From contig CAYYSD010000002.1 of the NCBI GenBank assembly GCA_964474285.1, positions 1 to 64,000 on the forward strand: a stretch of DNA of 64,000 nt, read 5' to 3'. This document shows, piece by piece, positions 7,600-14,405 of the stretch. Numbering within the stretch: the first letter of the stretch is position 1; the number at the start of each line of letters is the position of its first letter. The notes beneath the pieces are model-generated. The model searched no databases and was not told the DNA's origin. It saw only the letters and a list, made by a program, of their open reading frames with translations. Both the position numbers and the translations under genes were made by a program. The DNA is from JACRBT01 sp964474285. GTDB lineage: Bacteria; Chloroflexota; Dehalococcoidia; Tepidiformales; Tepidiformaceae.

Positions 7600-9906
7600 C
7601 TACGCGCTCGCCGGTTCGAGGGCGAGTGGCATCTCGCGGTGAGCCTCTTCCTCCACGCTGCGCAAGTGCTTGCCCTGGCGGCGAAGGAGGACGGCGTTGG
7701 TCGCGACGATGATGGACGAGACTGACATCAGCAGGGCCGCCATCTCCGGCCGGATCTGGAGGCCGGTGCTGCTGTAGAGGAGGCCCGCCGCGAGCGGGAT
7801 GGCGAGAAGGTTGTAGATCGATGCCCAGAAGAGGTTTTGTTTCATCTTCCGCATCGTCGCCTTGCTCAGGTCGATCGCCTTGAGGATGTCGATGGGGTCG
7901 CTGCGCATGAGGACGACCGATGCCGTTTCGATTGCCACGTCCGTGCCGGCGCCGATGGCGATGCCGACATCCGCCGCGGCGAGGGCGGGCGCGTCGTTGA
8001 CGCCGTCCCCAACCATCGCAACCACCTTGCCTTCGGCCTGGAGTTTACGCACGTAGTCAGCCTTATCCGCAGGCTTCACATTCGCGAAGACGCGGTCGAT
8101 GCCGGCCAGCGCAGCCACAGCCCGGCCCGTACCCTCGTTGTCTCCGGTGAGGAGCGAGACTTCGATTCCCTGCTTCCGGAATGCGCGAACCGTGGCTGCG
8201 GCTGTCGGACGAACGACATCGGCGAGTGCGATGACCCCTGCCGCCTGTCCGTCGACCGCGACGGCGACCACCGTTCGGCCCGCGCTGGCGATCTCATTCG
8301 CACGTGATTCGAGGGCATTCGCTTCCACGCCCTCGCGACGAAGCAGATCCAGGCTCCCTACAAGGACTTGCTTGCCTTCCACCAGCCCCCTGGCACCGTA
8401 GCCGGGCACGTTTTCCGCGTCTTCGAAGCCTGGCAGGTCGTGAAGGCCATGCGAATGGGTGGCGTTCACAACTGCCTCAGCGAGCGGGTGCGTGGACGAA
8501 CGTTCGAGCGCGGCCGCGAACCGGAGCAGTTCGCGCTCCTCCCAGCCGGGAGCGGGCGCGAGCTCGACAACCCTGGGCCTGCCTTCCGTGATGGTGCCGG
8601 TCTTGTCGAGCACGATTGCGTTGACCGCTGAGACGCGTTCGAGCGTCGCGGCGTCCTTGATCAAGATCTTGTGTCGCGCGCCCAGGCCGGTGGCCACAGC
8701 GACGGCCGTCGGCGTCGCAAGCCCGAGCGCATCCGGGCAGGCGATCACCACCGCCGCGATGGCGAATCGCAGCGACGTCGCCGGTTCGCCGTCGAAAAGC
8801 ATCCACCCGGCGAACGTGAGGAGCCCTGAACCCACCGCGACCACAACAAGGAGCGCCGCTGCGCGGTCGGCGATGCGTTGGGCCGGCGCACGGGACGCCT
8901 GGGCGTTCTGCACCAGGCCGATGATTCGCCCGAGAACGGTCTCGCTTCCAATCCCGACCGCTTCGATGAGCAGAAGTCCGTCTCCATTCACCGACCCGGC
9001 CACCAGATCGTCTCCAACCCCGCGCTCCACGGGCAGTGATTCACCAGTGACGAGTGATTCGTCAATGGAGCTGCGCCCTTCGAGTACGCGGCCATCGACC
9101 GGCACTCGTTGCCCGGGCCGAACGCGCACACGGTCTCCCGGGACCACCTCAGCCGTATCCACTTCGAACTCGTTGCCTTGCCGGACCACGAGGGCTCTCT
9201 CCGGGACAAGTGTAAGGAGTGCGCGGAGGGCATCGGTCGTTCCGCGGCGGCTTCGCATTTCCATCCAATGGCCGAACAGCACGAAGGTGATGAGCATCGC
9301 TGCCGCTTCGTAGAAGACTTCGCCGCCGCCGGTGAACGTCACGCCGACGGAATAGAGGTAAGCTGCGGCCACGCCCGTCGTGATGAGGACGGACATGTCG
9401 AGCGTTCGGCCTCGCAGCGCATAGAACGTGCCCTGGATGAAGACCCAGCCGCCGTAGAGGACCACGGGCGTCGCAACGAGGAAGCCCATCCACTCCATCG
9501 AGAGTCCGAACGGGGCCGGGGGCATTCCCCCGAAGATGGCCTCGCCAAGCTCCGAGTAGAGGACCACCGGGACCGTGAGAAGCAACGAGATGAGGAAGCG
9601 GTTCCGCATGTACCGTTCCATCGAGGCCGCCATACGCGGGTCCGCCATCATTGCGGCGTGGTCATGCCCGCCGCCGTGGCCCTGGTGCGATCCGGAACTC
9701 GCGGAAGGTGACGCCTTACTGCGTTCCGGGTGGGTGTCATGGCTCAAAGGGGCGGCTGGTGACGGCGCCTGACCGGAGTGGCCAGCGTGCCCGTTCGAGT
9801 GCGGCGCCTGTGACGGTTCCGGGACGACGGTCCGCGCACGTTGTGGTTGGCCGGTCCCCTGGGAATGGTGTCCCTGGTGCCCAAATTCTTTGTTGTCCGC
9901 TGTCAT
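7600..9906 (-). CDS. Heavy-metal P1B-type ATPase with His-rich N-terminus and CPD membrane motif (probably copper)
   Basis: A 768-aa membrane pump. Residues 1-95 are very rich in His with Gly/Ser and contain no CxxC metal-binding domain, which recalls CopB-like pumps. After the first membrane segments come TGES (about 287), the membrane motif ACPDALGLATP (about 390), DKTGT (about 434, phosphorylated Asp), STHPLAEAV and GDGVNDAPAL. The central metal motif is CPD rather than CPC or CPH. It is probably an exporter of copper or a similar ion out of the cytoplasm. The ATG at 9906 is chosen because GAGGG lies 5 bases upstream. Neighbours (cupredoxin, CopY/BlaI-type repressor) support a copper role. 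Confidence 0.85.
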   Translation of the reverse strand: MTADNKEFGHQGHHSQGTGQPQRARTVVPEPSQAPHSNGHAGHSGQAPSPAAPLSHDTHPERSKASPSASSGSHQGHGGGHDHAAMMADPRMAASMERYMRNRFLISLLLTVPVVLYSELGEAIFGGMPPAPFGLSMEWMGFLVATPVVLYGGWVFIQGTFYALRGRTLDMSVLITTGVAAAYLYSVGVTFTGGGEVFYEAAAMLITFVLFGHWMEMRSRRGTTDALRALLTLVPERALVVRQGNEFEVDTAEVVPGDRVRVRPGQRVPVDGRVLEGRSSIDESLVTGESLPVERGVGDDLVAGSVNGDGLLLIEAVGIGSETVLGRIIGLVQNAQASRAPAQRIADRAAALLVVVAVGSGLLTFAGWMLFDGEPATSLRFAIAAVVIACPDALGLATPTAVAVATGLGARHKILIKDAATLERVSAVNAIVLDKTGTITEGRPRVVELAPAPGWEERELLRFAAALERSSTHPLAEAVVNATHSHGLHDLPGFEDAENVPGYGARGLVEGKQVLVGSLDLLRREGVEANALESRANEIASAGRTVVAVAVDGQAAGVIALADVVRPTAAATVRAFRKQGIEVSLLTGDNEGTGRAVAALAGIDRVFANVKPADKADYVRKLQAEGKVVAMVGDGVNDAPALAAADVGIAIGAGTDVAIETASVVLMRSDPIDILKAIDLSKATMRKMKQNLFWASIYNLLAIPLAAGLLYSSTGLQIRPEMAALLMSVSSIIVATNAVLLRRQGKHLRSVEEEAHREMPLALEPASA

Positions 9907-10134
9907 GTCGACCCTCAACTTCCGGCAACGTTTGCCCTGTCAGACTCTGAGAGGCGCTTCTGTCGTCTCTCGATTGAAGAGACGTGCGCGATGTTCCCGG
10001 GTTACAGATGAGGGGATGGCCGACAGTCGCCCACGTTGAGCCTGAACGATGCCTGCCGTTCCGGCCGGCGCCGGCGTGGGAGACGCTTCGGAACTCCCAC
10101 GCGCGCACTGCCCTTGGAGCTCCGCCCGGGGGTC

Positions 10135-10623
10135 CTACTCGGTGACCTCGAAGGGCGTGTGCATGCCTTTGGGGTAGTGACCGATGACCTGCCCTTTGAT
10201 CTGTTCCACCACGCTACAGGCGAGCTCGTATTCGCCGCGACCCAGTGTCAACGTCAGCGCTTTCGCCTCTCCCATCTTGAGTCCCTGGACCTGGCCCACC
10301 AGCTCGAAGTTCCCGCCCGCAGACTTCTTCATCACCTGGAGGTCGTGGATCACGCCTCCCTCGTCGCTGTCGTGGGCGTGCGCGATGTCATGAACGGCCC
10401 AGAAGGTCACTGAACCCGCCCTGGCTGAAGGCCGGGACGGTTGCACAGCCCAGTTGACCAGGTCGACGCGTATCGACCCTGCGGGGGCGTCGCCCCCGGC
10501 GGTCACCCCCGTTTGCCCATCGCTCCCGTGGGTATCCTCATCGCCGCCGCACGCGCCTGCGAATGCTGCAAAGCCGGGGAGTAGCAGGAAGAGTGCGGCG
10601 AGCGTTGTTAGTCGTCTGCTCAT
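10135..10623 (-). CDS. Cupredoxin-like lipoprotein
   Basis: A 162-aa exported protein. The signal peptide ends FAGAC followed by GGDED, so it is probably lipid-anchored outside the membrane. The mature part has the order of copper ligands seen in plastocyanin/sulfocyanin-type domains: His in VIHDLQV, Cys in ELACSVVE, His in IGHYPKGM and Met just after it. It probably binds copper as an electron carrier or as a buffer feeding the ATPase encoded downstream. The ATG at 10623 has GGAGG 5 bases upstream; another ATG at 10635 has none. Its gene lies between the SHOCT and ATPase genes on the same strand. Confidence 0.75.
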   Translation of the reverse strand: MSRRLTTLAALFLLLPGFAAFAGACGGDEDTHGSDGQTGVTAGGDAPAGSIRVDLVNWAVQPSRPSARAGSVTFWAVHDIAHAHDSDEGGVIHDLQVMKKSAGGNFELVGQVQGLKMGEAKALTLTLGRGEYELACSVVEQIKGQVIGHYPKGMHTPFEVTE

Positions 10624-10757
10624 GATGTCCTCCATTCAAGAGATCTCGTCTCGTTCTGGTTGGCAGACGAACGCGGGCGTTCGACCGCGCAGTCCAGAGT
10701 CCATGCCAGCGGGAAGGCAGCGGGAACTCACCTCGTTGTCCGGCCAGGTTGGTCGCA

Positions 10758-10991
10758 TTAGAGGCGGAGTTTGTGGATCACCCGGTCATACTCCTCTTCG
10801 GAAATGTCCCCGGCCGCATAGCGCCGGCGTGCGATCTCGGCCGCGCTCTCCGGCGGCGCCGGAGCCTCGTGGCCGCCTCCCCGCGCTTCGAAGACCCTGC
10901 TGAACAGGTACGTACACGCGGCGATAAGCAGCACCCAGGACACGGCCCCGAAGGCCATCCACCAGCCCATCCCTTCGTGTGGAGCCCACAT
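10758..10991 (-). CDS. Small membrane protein with SHOCT domain
   Basis: A 77-aa protein. Residues 10-30 form one membrane segment, then a short linker and a C-terminal SHOCT motif (EIARRRYAAGDISEEEYDRV), the short helical module found at the ends of many small bacterial membrane proteins. The ATG at 10991 has GGGAGGAG about 10 bases upstream, so a longer upstream extension in the same frame is rejected. Such proteins are common beside copper and other metal-export genes. It is the first gene of the leftward copper set and its start lies 34 bases from a putative repressor box. Confidence 0.75.
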   Translation of the reverse strand: MWAPHEGMGWWMAFGAVSWVLLIAACTYLFSRVFEARGGGHEAPAPPESAAEIARRRYAAGDISEEEYDRVIHKLRL

Positions 10992-11024
10992 GTCTTCAGA
11001 CTCCTCCCTTCCTCGGATCGCTGT

Positions 11025-11041
11025 TACTACTCCATGTAGTA
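11025..11041. promoter_or_regulatory. Putative BlaI/CopY-type operator, box 1
   Basis: Inverted repeat TACTAC-TCCAT-GTAGTA, followed at once by a second TGTA...TACA pairing (TGTAGTATTACA). BlaI/MecI/CopY repressors bind palindromes built on TAC(T)A...TGTA. It lies between the SHOCT gene (start 10991) and the divergent BlaI-family gene (start 11223), in position to control both directions. A related box occurs at 12545-12561. Confidence 0.6.
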
Positions 11042-11222
11042 TTACAGACATGGTCGACTCGCAACGTTCCGTCGGCGACGGCCACCCGGCCGTCCGCTCA
11101 GGGACCGTTCGGTCATCCCTTTCCCGCGCTTTGACTCGGCTGGAGGTCCGGTGGGACACGACAATTGGCCCCACTGGCCCTGAGCGCTCGCCGGGCCACA
11201 GGGGTACATTGGCAGGAACGCC

Positions 11223-11597
11223 ATGAAGACGAAGCTCGCAACTGTCGGAGAACTTGAGGGCGCCGTGCTTGAAGCCCTCTGGGAGGAAGGTGAGCTATCG
11301 ACGCCGGCCGTGCACGAGAAGGTCGGGTCGCCCCGAACGCTCGCCTACACCACCATCCTCACGGTCCTGCAGCGACTCCTCAAGAAGGGGCTGGTCACGC
11401 GACGCGAGGCAGGGCGGGCGCACCTTTACAGCGCAGCGCTCTCCCGGGAGGAATTCGAACGGCTTCGGGGGGCAGCCCTGGCGGCAACGCTTACGCAGCT
11501 CGGTGAGTCCGGCATGGTGGCCTTTCTCGCCGAAGCGGAACGGTTGGATCCCGGGGCGTTCGAGGCACTTCGCGCGAAGCTCCGGAGTCGACCATGA
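11223..11597 (+). CDS. BlaI/MecI/CopY-family transcriptional repressor
   Basis: A 124-aa winged-helix protein. Residues 5-70 (VGELEGAVLEALWEEGELST..., AYTTILTVLQRLLKKGLVTR) match the DNA-binding part of the family; the rest is a short helical dimerisation and cleavage region. Family members repress beta-lactamase or copper genes and are released by metal binding or by cleavage through an M56 protease. The CopY Cys-x-Cys metal hook is absent, and an M56 protease gene overlaps the 3' end by 4 bases, so release by proteolysis is more likely here. Confidence 0.85.
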   Translation: MKTKLATVGELEGAVLEALWEEGELSTPAVHEKVGSPRTLAYTTILTVLQRLLKKGLVTRREAGRAHLYSAALSREEFERLRGAALAATLTQLGESGMVAFLAEAERLDPGAFEALRAKLRSRP

Positions 11598-12394
11598 GCG
11601 GTCGATTTCGGACGCTCATCGTCGTCACGCTCCTGGCCGTGATCGCGACGCCTGCTGCCACGACACAACCCGTGGCTGGTCACCTGCTGACGCTCAACCT
11701 GGATCGCGCCGCGAGCGAGTTTCAGCACGGAACGGTGTTGCTCCTGGTGCTGCTCGTAATTGTGTCGTCGATGCCTCTGCTCGGTGTGATCGCGGCCCTT
11801 GGTCGATGGATTGCTGTGCGGAAATCCGTCGCTGCGACCCTGGCGCGCTGCGAATTGCGATCTACTCGAGAAGGGATCCCGTATCGAGTGGCGCCACTGC
11901 CCGGAGTGTCCTTCTTTACCGTCGGTGTCGTCCGTCCTGCCATCTTCGCCAGCCGGGCCGCGGTTCGCGACCTCTCGCCGGAAGCGTTTCGCGCTGCCAT
12001 CCTCCACGAACGCGAACACGTGAGAAGACACGACCCAGGCTGGCGGCTTGCACTCGCATTGCTCGAAGCAGCGCTCAAACCGATCCCTCCCATCCGCCGT
12101 GTCGTCTCTGCGTTGGTCCTTGAGAGTGAGTTCCTTGCGGACCAGGGCGCCATTGCCGCCGGTGCCGCCCGCGAGCATCTGTTCGACGCGATGGTCGCAG
12201 CGGCCAGCCCGTCGCCTGCACATGGAATCGGTCTGACGAACGCCGGTGTTGCCCAAAGACTCGAAGCCCTTGCCAGGCCTTCGGAGCGGCCTCAGGCGGC
12301 CAATGCAGCCCCTCTCGCCTGGGTTGCCTTCGGGCTCGTTGCGGTTCCCCTCGCGGTGCACGGACTGTTCTGGATGGGCGCGGTCTGTTTGTAG
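11594..12394 (+). CDS. M56-family (BlaR1-type) membrane metalloprotease
   Basis: A 266-aa membrane protein with segments near residues 5-22, 45-68 and 240-262. LHEREHVRRHD near residue 135 is the HExxH zinc site, and ESEFLADQGA provides the downstream Glu/Asp of M56 peptidases. There is no penicillin-binding sensor domain, so the signal is not a beta-lactam recognised in the BlaR1 way. Overlap (ATGA) with the BlaI-family gene implies co-translation; the expected role is to inactivate that repressor. Confidence 0.82.
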   Translation: MSGRFRTLIVVTLLAVIATPAATTQPVAGHLLTLNLDRAASEFQHGTVLLLVLLVIVSSMPLLGVIAALGRWIAVRKSVAATLARCELRSTREGIPYRVAPLPGVSFFTVGVVRPAIFASRAAVRDLSPEAFRAAILHEREHVRRHDPGWRLALALLEAALKPIPPIRRVVSALVLESEFLADQGAIAAGAAREHLFDAMVAAASPSPAHGIGLTNAGVAQRLEALARPSERPQAANAAPLAWVAFGLVAVPLAVHGLFWMGAVCL

Positions 12395-12544
12395 CGTACT
12401 CGCGCTTCGCCGCCCAGATCTCGTTGGGTGCGCACCGCAGGCAGGGCGGAACTGCAAACGCCGTTACCAAGCGAAGACTCCGGGCCGTTTGGACGCCGGT
12501 TTTGGTCCATTCGATCCGTGCCAGGCAACCGTAACCGCGGCAAC

Positions 12545-12561
12545 TCTTACAGGGCGTAGTA
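12545..12561. promoter_or_regulatory. Putative BlaI/CopY-type operator, box 2
   Basis: Read on the minus strand this is TACTACGCCCTGTAAGA, sharing TACTAC-xCCx-TGTA with box 1 (TACTACTCCATGTAGTA). It lies 44 bases before the PCYCGC-protein gene at 12606. The shared sequence between two promoters 1.5 kb apart supports a common regulator, probably the product of 11223-11597. Confidence 0.5.
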
Positions 12562-12605
12562 GTTGACCGCTCCGGGAAGGGGCGCCGCGCAAGGGGGTGC
12601 AGAAC

Positions 12606-13019
12606 ATGGTCCCAAAGGCACTCATCGCAAGCGTCCTGGGTGCGACCATCCCTGCGAGCGCCCTTGCTTCGATAGCGGTGGCGGGGATGGTATGGGGCGG
12701 AACTCGTTCGACTTCCTTCGCGCTCGACGGTCTCGGCGAGGCGACCGTTCATGAGTACCACTTTGTGGAGTCGCATCAGGATCTCGCAGCAGGCGTCCCG
12801 TGCTATTGCGGATGCCACGGCCTGGGGCACAGGTCACTTCTCGACTGTTACATCCGGCCGGATGGCCGCTACGAACGCCACGCCAGCGGCTGCGCAGTCT
12901 GCGGCATGGAAACTAACGACATCGACCGAATGCTCGGCGAAGGCATGGACACCCGCTCAATCCGAACTGCTATCGATGCGGCCTACTCATCGTATGGCAG
13001 ACCGACCGGCACCCCATAG
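12606..13019 (+). CDS. PCYCGC-motif protein
   Basis: A 137-aa protein with an N-terminal hydrophobic signal segment (about residues 5-28). GVPCYCGCHGLGH near residue 85 is the hallmark of PCYCGC-motif proteins, and a second Cys pair occurs in SGCAVCGME. Four to five thiols next to His residues suggest metal, probably copper, binding outside the membrane. AAGGGGG 9 bases before the ATG at 12606 favours this start over a GTG at 12597. It lies in the copper cluster behind a repressor-like box, 11 bases before the next gene. Confidence 0.75.
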   Translation: MVPKALIASVLGATIPASALASIAVAGMVWGGTRSTSFALDGLGEATVHEYHFVESHQDLAAGVPCYCGCHGLGHRSLLDCYIRPDGRYERHASGCAVCGMETNDIDRMLGEGMDTRSIRTAIDAAYSSYGRPTGTP

Positions 13020-13030
13020 GACCAACGAAG

Positions 13031-13570
13031 ATGCCTCGATCAAACCAGGCTCGCCGAAGCCGCACCCAATCGAGCAAGTCAGCTCACAGTGGGCTTCTGC
13101 TCACCGCCGGCGCACTCGTCCTCGCGATCGTTGCGGGAACAATTTGGCTCTCCTCAGGCGGTCGGGAGGATGACGGGGCCTCGGCACCTGGGAACTCCGC
13201 CGCCGTCCAACTGCCGATCGCGAACTTGCCGCAGGTCGCTGGCGGCGTCCAGGTGAAAGAGCCCGCAGTCGAGCGTGGGAGGCTTCCGCTCGACACCACC
13301 GTCACGCAGGTTTATGAACTCGTGAACACGGGGCCGGAAGCGGTGCTGCTCGGCAAACCGGCTATCGAGGTGCTCGATGGCTGCTGTCCTCCACAGCCGC
13401 AGCTGAGCCACAGCACGATTGGCGCGGGTCAGACTGCGACGGTCGCCCTGAGCATGCAGATGCACGAGGGTATGGACGGCCCACACCTGTTCCATCTGAC
13501 CGTCCCGGTGCGAAGCGCCGGAGGCGAGGATGTGCTGCACCTGTACTTCAAGGGGAACTTCCAGGGGTAG
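13031..13570 (+). CDS. Membrane-anchored Ig-like protein (DUF1573-like) with Cys-Cys and Met/His cluster
   Basis: A 179-aa protein. A basic N-terminus and one membrane segment (about 22-43) anchor an extracytoplasmic beta-sandwich whose pattern (VYELVNTGPEAVLLGKPAIEV then a turn, then GAGQTATVALSM) resembles DUF1573-type domains. Unusual are DGCCPPQ and MQMHEGMDGPHLFH, two clusters that could bind copper through Cys, Met and His. It follows the PCYCGC gene by 11 bases, so the two probably form one operon and may pass copper to each other. The role is inferred from context. Confidence 0.6.
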   Translation: MPRSNQARRSRTQSSKSAHSGLLLTAGALVLAIVAGTIWLSSGGREDDGASAPGNSAAVQLPIANLPQVAGGVQVKEPAVERGRLPLDTTVTQVYELVNTGPEAVLLGKPAIEVLDGCCPPQPQLSHSTIGAGQTATVALSMQMHEGMDGPHLFHLTVPVRSAGGEDVLHLYFKGNFQG

Positions 13571-13576
13571 CGGCGG

Positions 13577-14131
13577 CTATTTTCCCTCGCTCCCACAGGT
13601 GCAATCGACGCAGTGACCCTCGGCACAGATGCCGCAGGCGTCTTCGAGCTGCCGCCGAAGCGCCTGGCGTGCCCGGTGACGGCGCACCTTCAGATTGCCG
13701 GTGGTTATCCCCAGCCGCCGGGCCACCTCGTCGGGCCTTTGCCCGGCGAGGTCGAGGGCCTCAATCAACTCGGCGTACTCCGGCCTGAGCGACGGAAGCA
13801 GTGCCTCGAAGCACGCGCATATCGTCCGCTCGTCGTCCTTGCTCAGGTCCGGCAGATCGGGGAGTTCGCCGGTTGGCGCGATGTGCCGGCGTGCGACGTC
13901 GCGCTTCCGGTACTCGTCCACGACGGAGTTGCGAAGGATTCGGAAGAACCATGGGATGAGCCGCTCGTCGTCACGCAGTCCAGGTGCAGCCCGGAGCGCT
14001 CGAAGCAGGCTGTCGTGGACGATGTCCTCCGCGAGTTCCGGGTCATTGATGCGGTGGTGCACGTATTCCACGAAGCGCTGGCGGCTCTTGTAGAGGTGTG
14101 CGATCCGCTCCTGTTCGGGGGCCTGCGACAT
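13577..14131 (-). CDS. ECF-type RNA polymerase sigma factor with C-terminal Cys-rich tail
   Basis: A 184-aa protein. Region 2 (VEYVHHRINDPELAEDIVHDSLLRAL, IPWFFRILRNSVVDEYRK) and region 4 (PEYAELIEALDLAGQRPDEVARRLGIT...KVRRHRARQALRR) are complete. It ends with a Cys-rich tail, DACGICAEGHCVDCTCG, placing five Cys in the last 16 residues. In the copper-responsive sigma factor CorE of Myxococcus a C-terminal Cys-rich domain senses copper directly, and the copper-type neighbours fit this. The ATG at 14131 (GGGAG 5-6 bases upstream) is chosen; upstream in-frame sequence looks non-coding. No anti-sigma gene is adjacent. Confidence 0.8.
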   Translation of the reverse strand: MSQAPEQERIAHLYKSRQRFVEYVHHRINDPELAEDIVHDSLLRALRAAPGLRDDERLIPWFFRILRNSVVDEYRKRDVARRHIAPTGELPDLPDLSKDDERTICACFEALLPSLRPEYAELIEALDLAGQRPDEVARRLGITTGNLKVRRHRARQALRRQLEDACGICAEGHCVDCTCGSEGK

Positions 14132-14405
14132 CATTGCTCCCGGGACCGATGACCCGGTCACCGCGAATAGCGTACAGGATTCAGCGTCTGCCACGGCACC
14201 TTGCGAAGGCGCTCCCTGGTGCGTGAGGCCCGCCCAGTGCCGCGAACGTTGAGCGTCATTGCATGTCGTTCCCCTCGGGGACCCGGTCGCGCTGCCCCCG
14301 TAGGTGGGCTGCGCCGTCGGCCGAGGGTGCCTCGACGGCTTTCGCGACGACTCTCTAATCAACCCCCGCGATTGACAACTCTGATATCCCGGGAGCAAAT
14401 GGGTT

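Noticed and set aside
9924..9936. GGCAA-CGT-TTGCC inverted repeat before the copper-type ATPase gene
   Set aside because: Short and unlike both the BlaI-type boxes and the LacI-type cores seen elsewhere; could be chance.
10001..10016. TTACAGATGAGG as a third BlaI-type box
   Set aside because: Only a half-site resembles the two accepted boxes.
10992..11174. N-terminal extension of the SHOCT protein to GTG 11174
   Set aside because: The strong ribosome site before ATG 10991 and the operator within the extension show that this is control DNA.
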